64,000 bases of DNA from Lactobacillus agrestimuris (GTDB lineage Bacteria; Bacillota; Bacilli; Lactobacillales; Lactobacillaceae). The notes under the pieces were generated by a model, which saw only the letters and a list, made by a program, of their open reading frames with translations, searched no databases and had not been told where the DNA came from. A program made the position numbers and the translations under genes. The stretch covers positions 1-64,000 of the forward strand of contig NZ_CALPCQ010000002.1 of NCBI RefSeq assembly GCF_943193025.1, in the 5' to 3' direction. Below, in pieces: positions 54,801 through 63,564 of this stretch; position 1 is the stretch's first letter, and every line of letters begins with the position of its first letter.

Positions 54801-54944
54801 GTTGGAAAGGTAAATTTTTATGGATAAAGATGAAAAGATATTTACTAAGGACACTATTTTGGTAATAATTTAAATGATTTTAATAAAATGAAAATAATTT
54901 GTTTAAAGAGTAGTTGATTCATAAGCTTACTCTTTTTGTTCCAT

Positions 54945-54973
54945 TTGACAATATGTCGTTAACGACTTATACT
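54945..54973 (+). promoter_or_regulatory. Promoter and operator of the phenolic acid decarboxylase
   Basis: Consensus -35 ttgaca (54945-54950), 17-nt spacer, -10 tatact (54968-54973). The spacer holds the perfect palindrome gtcgttaacgac (54955-54966), and a half match atatgtcg lies after the -10. A repressor bound there would block RNA polymerase; PadR, encoded just downstream, is the candidate. Confidence 0.78.
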
Positions 54974-55021
54974 AATTAATGAAATATGTCGATATAAACA
55001 CAAAAAAGGAGAAGATAAATT

Positions 55022-55576
55022 ATGGCAAACTTAAATCATATGGACAAAAAGTTCAAAACTTTAGATGACTTTTTAGGTACTCACTTTATTTATACTTATG
55101 ACAATGGTTGGGAATATGAATGGTATGCAAAAAATGATCATACAGTTGATTACCGTATTCATGGTGGTATGGTTGCCGGTCGTTGGGTAAAAGATCAAGA
55201 AGCTCACATTGACTTACTTACTGATGGTATTTATAAAATAGCTTGGACTGAACCAACTGGAACTGATGTAGCACTTGATTTTGTACCAAATGAACACAAA
55301 TTAAACGGAACCATTTTCTTCCCTAAGTGGGTTCAAGATCATCCTGAAATTACAGTTACTTTCCAAAATGAACACATTGATTTAATGCACGAATCACGTG
55401 AAAAATATGATACTTATCCTAAGATGGTGGTACCTGAATTTGCTAAAATTACTTATATTGGTGATGCAGGTCAAAATAATGAAGAAGTTATTGCCGAAGC
55501 ACCATATAAAGGTATGACTGATGATATTCGTGATGGTAAATACTTCGATGAAAACTACAAGCGTATTAATAAATAA
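55022..55576 (+). CDS. padA: Phenolic acid decarboxylase
   Basis: 184 residues. Removes CO2 from p-coumaric, ferulic or caffeic acid to give vinylphenols, a detoxification step without cofactor. The known catalytic residues are present by motif: Tyr24 and Tyr26 ([13 protein letters not shown]), Arg54 (GRWVKD) and Glu77 (WTEPTGTD). The family stretch [12 protein letters not shown] and [11 protein letters not shown] is conserved. Strong RBS aaggaga. It is followed by PadR. Confidence 0.96.
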   Translation: MANLNHMDKKFKTLDDFLGTHFIYTYDNGWEYEWYAKNDHTVDYRIHGGMVAGRWVKDQEAHIDLLTDGIYKIAWTEPTGTDVALDFVPNEHKLNGTIFFPKWVQDHPEITVTFQNEHIDLMHESREKYDTYPKMVVPEFAKITYIGDAGQNNEEVIAEAPYKGMTDDIRDGKYFDENYKRINK

Positions 55577-55622
55577 TATTTCTAGTATAATAAAAGGAAG
55601 AATATAGTTTGGAGGCTTAATC

Positions 55623-56165
55623 ATGCCCAAGGAGCGTATTCTTCCTTTTATTATTTTGGGAATTATTGATAATCATCCCCAAATTACTGGAAGAGAAATT
55701 ACAAATGAATTTAACACCGAAATTGGTGATTTTTGGAAAGCATCTCATAGTCAAATTTATCCAGAATTAAAACGAATGTTAACCGATAACTGGATTAAAG
55801 TTACGATGAATCCTGATAATGCTAAGGAAAAATTTTATGATTTAACTTCAGAAGGGGAAGAAGTTCTTAATCATTGGTTAACACAAACAGTAACTAAACT
55901 TCCTATTCACCAAGATCTATTTTCACTTAAATTATTCTTTATTAAAAAGGCTAATGATCCTCGTATCAAGGATTTGCTTGTACAGCAAATTAAGTTACTA
56001 AAAGATGAATTAGAGCATTTGTTAGAACGAAAAAAATTAGTCTTTGCGAATCAGACTACAATTAATAATCATTATGGCCATTATTTGATTTTGACACGTG
56101 CAATTTCACGCACTGAAGGTCAAATCAGGTGGTTAAAAGAAGAATTACAAACGCTAAATGATTAA
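55623..56165 (+). CDS. padR: PadR-family repressor
   Basis: 180 residues. Winged-helix domain (about 8-85: ILGIIDNHPQITGREITNEF, KASHSQIYPELKRM) and a C-terminal helical dimerisation domain (90-175). PadR represses phenolic acid decarboxylase genes and is released by phenolic acids. RBS ggaggc. The gap to the decarboxylase is 46 bp, so they probably share a transcript and PadR limits its own synthesis. Confidence 0.94.
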   Translation: MPKERILPFIILGIIDNHPQITGREITNEFNTEIGDFWKASHSQIYPELKRMLTDNWIKVTMNPDNAKEKFYDLTSEGEEVLNHWLTQTVTKLPIHQDLFSLKLFFIKKANDPRIKDLLVQQIKLLKDELEHLLERKKLVFANQTTINNHYGHYLILTRAISRTEGQIRWLKEELQTLND

Positions 56166-56180
56166 AGTAAAGGTGAAATT

Positions 56181-57371
56181 ATGAAAGTAGCAGTATATAT
56201 AACTGGTGGAATTGCCGCCTATAAGGCAGTAAATGTTGTACGACTATTACAAAAAAATGGTCATACTGTAAGGGTAGGGATGACAAAAAATAGTCAAAAT
56301 TTTGTCGGAAGTCAAACTTTGGCAGCTCTGAGCAAGTATCCTGTACTCGATGATTTGTGGGAAAAAGAGGCCCAAATTAGCCATATTGAATTAGCTGATT
56401 GGTCAGATGCAGCAATTGTGGTACCTGCGGATGCAAATATAATTGGTAAAATGGCCCAGGGATTGGCCGATGATGCAGTATCGACCACACTTCTAGCAAC
56501 TAATGCACCTAAATTTGTTGTACCGGCAATGAACGTCCATATGTGGGAAAATCCAGCACTGCAGCGAAACTTAAAGTTATTGAAGGATGATGGCGTTCAA
56601 ATCCTAGATCCAGATAACGGTAGATTAGCAGAAGGGTACAGAGGAAAAGGGCGGATGCCAGAACCTGATAAAATTTATCAGTGGTTTATAGAAAGCATGA
56701 CCAAAGATTTGCCTCTGCAAGGTAAAAAAATTTTAGTAACAGCTGGCGGAACGCGTGAACAAATTGATCCTGTAAGGTTTATTGGTAATAATTCAAGTGG
56801 AAAAATGGGGCTTGCTTTAGCAACCCAAGCAGCTAAGTTAGGGGCTAAAGTTGATTTGGTTTATGGTCAAGTAAGTGTTCCATTGCCAACTAATCGTCAA
56901 ATTAAAGTTCATGCTATCAAAAGTACCGAAGATTTGTTAACCAAAGTGAAAGAATTGTTTAAAGATGAAGATGCTTTGATAATGGCAGCTGCACCGGCAG
57001 ATTTTCGACCAAAGAAATATATTGATCATAAAATAAAAAAGCAAAAGGATATTGATGATTTTCAAATTGAATTTGAAAAAACTCCAGATATTTTGAAGAC
57101 AATTGGGCAGTTAAAAAATAAAAATCAATTAGTAATCGGCTTTGCTGCAGAAACGAATGATTTACTAGAAAATGCCGAAAAGAAATTAACAAATAAAAAA
57201 GCTGATTATATTATTGCCAATGATGTTTCTAAAGGGGTATTTGGTAGCGATGAAAATGAAGTAGTAATTTTGACCAAAGATGGTAGACAAACTAGATTAC
57301 CAAAAATGACTAAAGTGGAATTAGCTAAAAAGATATTAGAACTTACAATTGAAAAGAAGAATAAAGATTAA
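56181..57371 (+). CDS. coaBC: CoaBC-type flavoprotein (phosphopantothenoylcysteine synthase/decarboxylase)
   Basis: 396 residues in two domains. N-terminal FMN flavoprotein (1-175): YITGGIAAYKA, PADANIIGKMAQGLADD and the PAMN motif VPAMNVHMWENPALQRN. C-terminal synthase (185-390): LVTAGGTREQIDPVRFIGNN, SSGKMGLALA and AAAPADFRPKKY. The flap where most decarboxylases have a Cys reads GRLAEGYRGKGRMPEP, with Glu in its place. It makes 4'-phosphopantetheine for coenzyme A if still active. It follows padR by 15 bp. Confidence 0.85.
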   Translation: MKVAVYITGGIAAYKAVNVVRLLQKNGHTVRVGMTKNSQNFVGSQTLAALSKYPVLDDLWEKEAQISHIELADWSDAAIVVPADANIIGKMAQGLADDAVSTTLLATNAPKFVVPAMNVHMWENPALQRNLKLLKDDGVQILDPDNGRLAEGYRGKGRMPEPDKIYQWFIESMTKDLPLQGKKILVTAGGTREQIDPVRFIGNNSSGKMGLALATQAAKLGAKVDLVYGQVSVPLPTNRQIKVHAIKSTEDLLTKVKELFKDEDALIMAAAPADFRPKKYIDHKIKKQKDIDDFQIEFEKTPDILKTIGQLKNKNQLVIGFAAETNDLLENAEKKLTNKKADYIIANDVSKGVFGSDENEVVILTKDGRQTRLPKMTKVELAKKILELTIEKKNKD

Positions 57372-57377
57372 AAAATT

Positions 57378-57410
57378 AAGTACAGTTTTGGAAAAAACTG
57401 TGCTTTTTTG
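57378..57410 (+). terminator. Terminator
   Basis: aag-acagtttt / aaaactgt-ctt with a short loop and T-run. Confidence 0.82.
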
Positions 57411-57477
57411 TTCAGAACCAAGAATTCAACTATGAAAAGAAAAGATTATATAATTGAACTAAAAAAGAAGTGATTTA

Positions 57478-58716
57478 ATGGTTTATCTAACTAATACTAA
57501 AAATAATAAAGTCTATCTATTATCGGATACACATTTAATTGCTAAGGACTTGCATGATGATGGTGCGGCTTTTCAACGAATGCGGGATACAAGTGCGGGG
57601 AAAGATTTGGATTATCAAGGTTTGGCCTTAATAGCATTTGTACGAAAAGTTTTAAAGGAAAAACCTGCAGCAGTGATTATCACAGGAGATTTAACTTTTA
57701 ATGGCGAAAGATTGTCAGCTGAAAAATTAGCTTGGATTTTTGCTCCGCTTAAAGAGGCAGGTATTGCTTTCTTGGTTATTCCTGGTAATCATGATATTTA
57801 TGATGGTTGGGCAAGGAAATTTTACGCAGAAAAAAGTTATTATGATGAACAGATTAGTCCAGTTCAATGGAAAAAAATTTTTGCTTCTTCATATCAAAAT
57901 GCGATAAGTATTGATGGCCTTTCTTATAGTATTAATTTCAATAAAAATTATCGTTTTATTTTTGTAGATTCAAATATTTATGGTGAACACGAATCAACTA
58001 CTCATCCCATTACTAATGGTCGACTAAGCAAAGAACAATTAAAGTGGATAGAAAAAGAATTTAATCAAGCAAAAATTAACCACCAGCATATTTTATTTTT
58101 CATGCACCATAATTTGTATGACCACAATAATGTTGTAAAAGGAGGTTTTACTCTCGATAATGCCGCTGAGTTACGTAAATTATGTCAAAAATATCAAGTA
58201 GCAGCAGTCTTTTCCGGTCATATTCATGCCCAAAATATTGTTCGCGGCAATTCAGAATGTAGTACGCCTGAGGTAGCAAGTTCAGGCTTTTCCATGTCTG
58301 ATCAGGGCTATGGAATTATTGATTTACAAGCAAATTCATTGGAATATCAACATCATTCATTTGATATGTCTCCTTATTTAACTGATAAGGAAAAGTCGTT
58401 ATTGCCAAAACAAGATTTTCATGAATATTTGCACGATATTTTTAATCGCACTAATCAAAAGCAAATGTCATGGTTAAAGCAGAAAATTAAGGATCCAAAA
58501 GAATATAAAGAAATTATAGATTTTATTGATAAACTTAATTGGAATTTCTTTATTGGTAAAAGTAACTATTCATCGGAAGAAAAGAAAGAAATCAAATCGT
58601 CTGCGGCGTATCAATTAGTTGAAAAGAAATTGCCAGGAATGAGGAGTTATCTTAATTCATTATTGGATGTAAATCAGGATAGTCAGCATTTAAAAATTAG
58701 AGTGATTCATCAATGA
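57478..58716 (+). CDS. Calcineurin-like metallophosphoesterase
   Basis: 412 residues. Metal-binding motifs in order: SDTHL (about 17-21), GDLTFNGE (about 80), GNHDIYDG (about 110), FMHHNLYD (about 205), GHIHAQN (about 247). No signal peptide. A helical C-terminal part (300-412) is unusual in length. It resembles cytosolic phosphodiesterases of the 3',5'-cyclic-AMP phosphodiesterase (CpdA)/YaeI type; the substrate is unknown. RBS aagaagtga. Confidence 0.87.
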   Translation: MVYLTNTKNNKVYLLSDTHLIAKDLHDDGAAFQRMRDTSAGKDLDYQGLALIAFVRKVLKEKPAAVIITGDLTFNGERLSAEKLAWIFAPLKEAGIAFLVIPGNHDIYDGWARKFYAEKSYYDEQISPVQWKKIFASSYQNAISIDGLSYSINFNKNYRFIFVDSNIYGEHESTTHPITNGRLSKEQLKWIEKEFNQAKINHQHILFFMHHNLYDHNNVVKGGFTLDNAAELRKLCQKYQVAAVFSGHIHAQNIVRGNSECSTPEVASSGFSMSDQGYGIIDLQANSLEYQHHSFDMSPYLTDKEKSLLPKQDFHEYLHDIFNRTNQKQMSWLKQKIKDPKEYKEIIDFIDKLNWNFFIGKSNYSSEEKKEIKSSAAYQLVEKKLPGMRSYLNSLLDVNQDSQHLKIRVIHQ

Positions 58717-58748
58717 AAAGTTATTTTAAAAGAAAATAACTTTCGATG
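58717..58748 (+). terminator. Terminator-like hairpin
   Basis: aaagttatttt / aaaataacttt, loop aaaag; downstream T-run is short. Confidence 0.6.
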
Positions 58749-59317
58749 TTTTTTAGAATATGATCAAAAATATATCTCTAAATCTAAACATAAATATAAG
58801 TATATTTATTAAGTGTGCAAAGTTAAATAAATACATCAAAAAGTTTCGCACTGAGATTTTTTGTAAAATATAAAAACTATAAATACTGTATATGCTGTAA
58901 TAGCAGTAAAAATTAAAGATTTTATTTAAAACAATAGTATTTGTGGATCAAATGCATAATTTTTATTTTGAAAGAAATATAAAATTGGTCTGAAATTAAT
59001 ATTTACTATAAAGTCAACAAATATGCTTAATATTAAAAATTGGTTTTAAGTGGATAAAATTGAGTGACAACATATAAAATATCAAGTTTTGTTTCATATT
59101 CGAATGAAATTATTTTTCTTATAAAAACTAAAAATTAGCTAAAGGATGTTTTCTTTTGAAAATTGCTAGAAGAGAATAGTAGATTATATTTATCAGATTT
59201 GATATAAATTATAACTTTTACGTTAGGTGCATATTCTTTAACAAAACGCTTTCAACGTGTTAACTTTAATGTGTTATAGGAAGTTAAATAATACTCTTAT
59301 ATGAGGAGGAAAGTTCA
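58749..59317. other. AT-rich gap before nox
   Basis: No gene or RNA seen. A cre-like element acaaaacgctttca (59241-59254, 12 of 14 to the usual consensus) and aacgtgttaac lie 60 bp before the NADH oxidase start and may be control sites. Confidence 0.4.
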
Positions 59318-60685
59318 ATGGAAAAACGTAAAGTAGTCATTGTTGGTGCATCACATGGTGGTCACGAAGCTGCATTTGAAATTTTGAATAATTACGAAAA
59401 TGTTGATGTAACACTTTTGGAACAATCAGATTATGTTTCATTCATGTCCTGTGGTATGAAACTTTATCTTGAAGGTAAAACAACAGGTGCTGATGATGTA
59501 AGAAACTTCCGCCCAGAAGATTTAAAGAACCGTGGCGGTCACATGCTTAACAATACTCAAGCAACTGACATCAATACTTATAAAAAGACAGTTTCTGTAA
59601 AAGATTTAAAGACCGGCGAAACTAGGGAACTTCCTTATGATAAGTTGATTATTTCTTCAGGAGTAAATCCAGCAAGTCTTGATTTACCAGGTATTGATTT
59701 AAAGAACGTTTTCTTAATGCGTGGTTACGATTGGGCTCAAAAGATCAATGATGCTCAACACGATGATTCTATTAAGAATGTTGCTATTATCGGTGCTGGT
59801 AATGGTATTGCCGCTGCTGAAGTTATGAGAAAAGCTGGTAAGAATGTCACATTAATCGATGCTGGTAAAAAGCCTCTTGAAAATTATTTGAATGACATTT
59901 ACACTGATGAATTTGAAAAAATTTTAACTGAAAACAACATCAACTTGGCTATGGAAACTAAGGTTGAAGGTTTTACTGGTAGTGACAAGGTTGAAGCTGT
60001 TAAGACAAATAATGGTGAAATTAAGACTGACTTGGTAATTATTGCAGTTGGTGTAACTCCAAATACCGCCTGGCTTGATGGTACTGTTGACCTTTATGAT
60101 AATGGCTACATTAAGACTGATGAATATTTCAGAACCAATGTACCAGATATTTATGCAATTGGGGATGCAATCTTCCCATTCAGTATTCCAGCAAATCGCC
60201 GTGTTCCAATTCCTTCAGCAATTGCTGCACGTCATGAAGCTCAATATGTTGTAGAGCACTTATTTGAAACTACACCTTCACGTCCATTTGCAGGTATTGT
60301 AGGTGCTCAAGTTCTTGAAGCCTTTGGTCTTCACGCAGTAACTACAGGTATTAACTTAAAGAACGCTAAACGTGTTGGAATTAATGCAAAGGAAGTAATC
60401 TTCAAGGATAGTTTGAGACCTGACTATATTCCAGCCAAGGAAAACCCAGAAATCTATATTTCACTTGTTTACAATGCTGATACCCACCAAGTATTAGGTG
60501 GTTCAACACTTTCAACTTATGATATTACTGGTCAAGCTAATGTCTTATCATTAGCAATTAGAAATAGATTGACCTTGGAAGATTTGGCAGAAACAGACTT
60601 CTTCTTCTCACCAACATTCGATCGTCAATGGAATATCATTAACTTGGTTGCTCAAAAGGCATTGAGCTACGATAAGATTGTTTAA
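59318..60685 (+). CDS. nox: FAD-dependent NADH oxidase
   Basis: 455 residues of the peroxide-reductase/CoA-disulfide-reductase family. FAD loop VGASHGGHEAA (9-19), redox-active Cys45 in SFMSCGMK, NADH loop IIGAGNGIAAAEVM (about 157-170), second FAD motif IYAIGDAIFP. The single Cys with this context is typical of water-forming NADH oxidases, which regenerate NAD+ and remove O2. RBS gaggagga. Confidence 0.93.
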   Translation: MEKRKVVIVGASHGGHEAAFEILNNYENVDVTLLEQSDYVSFMSCGMKLYLEGKTTGADDVRNFRPEDLKNRGGHMLNNTQATDINTYKKTVSVKDLKTGETRELPYDKLIISSGVNPASLDLPGIDLKNVFLMRGYDWAQKINDAQHDDSIKNVAIIGAGNGIAAAEVMRKAGKNVTLIDAGKKPLENYLNDIYTDEFEKILTENNINLAMETKVEGFTGSDKVEAVKTNNGEIKTDLVIIAVGVTPNTAWLDGTVDLYDNGYIKTDEYFRTNVPDIYAIGDAIFPFSIPANRRVPIPSAIAARHEAQYVVEHLFETTPSRPFAGIVGAQVLEAFGLHAVTTGINLKNAKRVGINAKEVIFKDSLRPDYIPAKENPEIYISLVYNADTHQVLGGSTLSTYDITGQANVLSLAIRNRLTLEDLAETDFFFSPTFDRQWNIINLVAQKALSYDKIV

Positions 60686-60713
60686 TTTTTACGTCTCAGT
60701 ACATTTTAAGTCC

Positions 60714-60750
60714 CAAAAAAGCATCTCTTAATTAAAAGAGATGCTTTTTG
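60714..60750 (+). terminator. Terminator
   Basis: aaaaagcatctctt / aagagatgcttttt, loop aattaa. Confidence 0.9.
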
Positions 60751-60960
60751 CATATAAATATTAAATTCTAATTTAGATCTAGTTCTATAACGTTTTACTG
60801 GACCTAATTCAACTAGTTTTATTAAAGCTCATCCAGCGACAATGTTTGATAATATTCATTCTACAAAAAATAATTAACAATTTACTGTTTACAGCATCTT
60901 AATATTCGAGTAAACTTACATTAATTTAATATTAGAAAGTTGCGAATAGAAAGGGACACA

Positions 60961-62211
60961 ATGTATTTAGCAATCAATATAGTCGGTTTGTTAATTTTCC
61001 TTTTGATCGGTTTTATTTTTTCAAAAAATAAAAAGCAGATTAATTGGCGTGGTGTAATTACGATGGTTGTGCTCAACCTAATTCTAGCCTGGTTTATGAC
61101 CAGCTTTTCAGTGGGAAGAGCTATTGTTGAAGGAGCAGCAGCTGGATTTAACGAGCTGATGGAAGTGTCCTATGAGGGAATTAAGTTTGCTTTCCCAAGT
61201 ATGGTGGAAGTAAAGCAAATGGATTGGTTCTTCCAAGTTTTGATGCCGATTTTAATGATCGTACCATTATTTGATATTTTAACTTATATTGGCGTACTGC
61301 CTTGGGTAGTGAAATGGATTGGTAAGGGTTTATCAAAGATTACCGGCCAACCAAAGTTTGAATCATTTTTTTCTGTAGAAATGATGTTTTTAGGTAACAC
61401 TGAAGCTTTGGCTGTTTCTTCACTCCAGTTAAAACAAATTAGTGCCAAACGTAATTTGACTTTGGCAATGATGTCCATGTCTTGTGTAACAGCTTCAATC
61501 ATTGGTTCTTACACTAAGATGATGCCAGGACAATATATTTTAACGGCTGTACCATTAAATGTAATTAATGCTCTGATTGTAACTTCTATGCTTAACCCAG
61601 TTAAGGTTACTCCTGAAGAAGATACAATTGCCAAGATGCAGAGTAGTGAAATTATTGCTGAAGAAGAAGTTGAGGGTGGTAAGGCTGCCCAAGAGCCAAA
61701 ACCTGGTAAAGAACCATTCTTCTCATTTCTAGGTGACTCAATCCTTGGAGCAGGTAAATTGATTTTAATTATTACTGCTAATGTAGTCGCATTTGTGGCA
61801 TTGGCTGCCTTGATTAATAAACTTTTAGGTTTCATTAACCCATGGCTTTCATTAGAACACTTATTAGGAATTGTAATGTATCCATTTGCATGGCTTACAG
61901 GACTTAATCCTAATGAATCCTTCCAATTTGCCCAACATATGGGAACTAAGTTGGTAACTAATGAATTCGTTGTTATGGGACAGGTTACGGGTCATATTAA
62001 ATCTTATGCTCCTCACTATCAGGCTGTCCTCACTGCCTTTTTAACTAGTTTTGCTAACTTCTCAACTTTGGGAATGATTATTGGTTGTTTTAAGGGAATC
62101 GTCAATAAAGAAAAGAATACCTTAATTTCTAAAAATGTCGCCTACTTGCTTTTATCAGGAATTTTAGTTTCCCTATTAACTGCAGGTATGATGGGATTAT
62201 TCGTTTGGTAA
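60961..62211 (+). CDS. Concentrative nucleoside transporter (NupC/CNT-like)
   Basis: 416 residues, 8-10 helices. The start at 60961 follows gaaaggga; an earlier in-frame GTG/ATG-type start at 60940 lacks an RBS. Motifs: EMMFLGNTEALAVSSLQLKQI (about 142-162, a CNT pore motif variant) and LVTNEFVVMGQ near 345, typical of CNT family. An acidic cytoplasmic loop lies at about 215-245. Substrate probably nucleosides with Na+ or H+. Confidence 0.88.
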   Translation: MYLAINIVGLLIFLLIGFIFSKNKKQINWRGVITMVVLNLILAWFMTSFSVGRAIVEGAAAGFNELMEVSYEGIKFAFPSMVEVKQMDWFFQVLMPILMIVPLFDILTYIGVLPWVVKWIGKGLSKITGQPKFESFFSVEMMFLGNTEALAVSSLQLKQISAKRNLTLAMMSMSCVTASIIGSYTKMMPGQYILTAVPLNVINALIVTSMLNPVKVTPEEDTIAKMQSSEIIAEEEVEGGKAAQEPKPGKEPFFSFLGDSILGAGKLILIITANVVAFVALAALINKLLGFINPWLSLEHLLGIVMYPFAWLTGLNPNESFQFAQHMGTKLVTNEFVVMGQVTGHIKSYAPHYQAVLTAFLTSFANFSTLGMIIGCFKGIVNKEKNTLISKNVAYLLLSGILVSLLTAGMMGLFVW

Positions 62212-62215
62212 AAAA

Positions 62216-62248
62216 ATTAACTACTAGTTTAACTAGTAGTTTTTTTAT
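62216..62248 (+). terminator. Terminator
   Basis: aactactagtt / aactagtagtt, almost no loop, T-run. Confidence 0.88.
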
Positions 62249-62402
62249 TTGTATAGAATTAGAATATTTAAGGTCAATAATTAGACATAACTCTTCACCT
62301 CCGTAGATATTAATTAATGAGGGGTGATAGTTAATTTTATTTTTAAAAGCAGATAATGCAGTTCCAAAAAATTAAATCTTGATTATATAGAGAACAATTA
62401 GT

Positions 62403-62434
62403 AAAAAAAGTAGGAAATAATTCCTGCTTTTTTG
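62403..62434 (+). terminator. Terminator-like hairpin of unknown transcript
   Basis: agtaggaa / ttcctgct followed by Ts, 45 bp before the next gene. No gene upstream of it in 62250-62400, so it may end a small RNA or leader; this is a guess. Confidence 0.5.
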
Positions 62435-62476
62435 TATGCTAGAATTAATTAAGATAAAGAAGTAAGGGGTTATTAA

Positions 62477-63340
62477 ATGAAAATTGGTTTTATAGGTACC
62501 GGTGTTATGGGGAGTGGAATCATTAATAATTTGCTCAAAAATGGTAATGAAGTAACTGTCTATAATCGTACTAAGGCACATGCTCAAGAAGTTTTAGATA
62601 ATGGTGCACGCTGGGCGGATAGTCCAGCAGCTGCGACTAAAAACAATGATATAGTAATGACAATGGTGGGATTTCCGCAAGATGTTGAAGATATATATTA
62701 TGGTGAAAATGGAATTTTAAATGCTGCTACTGCCAAGCAAGTTTTAGTTGAAATGACAACTAGCAAACCATCTTTAGCCCAAGAGTTAGATCGAGATTCT
62801 AAGAAAAAGGGGCTCCGCATCCTTGATGCACCAGTTTCTGGTGGAGACATCGGTGCTAAAAATGGAACTTTAACGATGATGGTTGGAGGAAAGAAAAGCG
62901 TCTTAGAAGAAATAAAACCATTATTGGCGCAGTTTACTCAAAAAATTCATTATTTTGGCCCGGCTGGTAGTGGGCAACATGCTAAAATGGCTAATCAAAT
63001 TATGATTGCAGGCACAATGACAGGAATGAGTGAAATGCTCGTTTATGCTAAAGCGGCCGGTTTAGATTTACCAGAAGTAATTAAAACTGTTTCAAGCGGT
63101 GCTGGTGAAAACTGGAGTTTAAGTAATTATGGACCAAGAATTCTTAAAAATGACTATACTCCAGGCTTTTTTGCTAAGCATTTTCTCAAAGACTTACGCA
63201 TTGCACTAGAAGAAGCGGAAAAAATGAATTTAGATCTTCCTGCTACTAGGGAGGCTAAACATCTCTACGAGATTCTAGTAGATGAGAAGGGGCTAGGCAA
63301 TGATGGAACGCAGGCTTTAATTAAATTATGGTGGAGATAG
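62477..63340 (+). CDS. 3-hydroxyisobutyrate-dehydrogenase-like oxidoreductase
   Basis: 287 residues. NAD(P) loop GFIGTGVMGSG (4-14), substrate motif DAPVSGGDIGAKNGTL (about 117-132) and catalytic Lys in GSGQHAKMANQIM (about 163-175). Family members act on 3-hydroxyacids or reduce small carbonyl acids (GLYR type). Weak RBS aaggggtt. Same strand as the flavoprotein after it. Confidence 0.92.
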   Translation: MKIGFIGTGVMGSGIINNLLKNGNEVTVYNRTKAHAQEVLDNGARWADSPAAATKNNDIVMTMVGFPQDVEDIYYGENGILNAATAKQVLVEMTTSKPSLAQELDRDSKKKGLRILDAPVSGGDIGAKNGTLTMMVGGKKSVLEEIKPLLAQFTQKIHYFGPAGSGQHAKMANQIMIAGTMTGMSEMLVYAKAAGLDLPEVIKTVSSGAGENWSLSNYGPRILKNDYTPGFFAKHFLKDLRIALEEAEKMNLDLPATREAKHLYEILVDEKGLGNDGTQALIKLWWR

Positions 63341-63417
63341 GAAAGCGAGATAATAATAAATTAGTTAATCCATTACATATTGGATAAGTATAAACTCTTT
63401 TATTAAATATAAATTTT

Positions 63418-63450
63418 AAGAGATAAGTAATTACACTTATCTCTTTTTTA
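63418..63450 (+). terminator. Terminator
   Basis: aagagataagt / acttatctctt, loop aattac, T-run. Confidence 0.9.
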
Positions 63451-63564
63451 TGCCATTTAATAAAATACTTCTATTAATGTTTGAAAATTTATTTATTTTT
63501 AAGTGTTATTAAACAGAATATAATGAAAGCGGTTAAATCAGCGAGATTTGAAAGGAAATTCGGT

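Noticed and set aside
54820-54873. 17-codon frame after an rbs-like ggaaagg
   Set aside because: Too short, no conserved feature, directly after a terminator-like hairpin.
59241-59254. CcpA cre site before nox
   Set aside because: Two mismatches at fixed positions of the consensus; kept only as a note in the gap entry.
62281-62310. Minus-strand RBS-like cggaggtgaa with ATG
   Set aside because: The frame stops after four codons.
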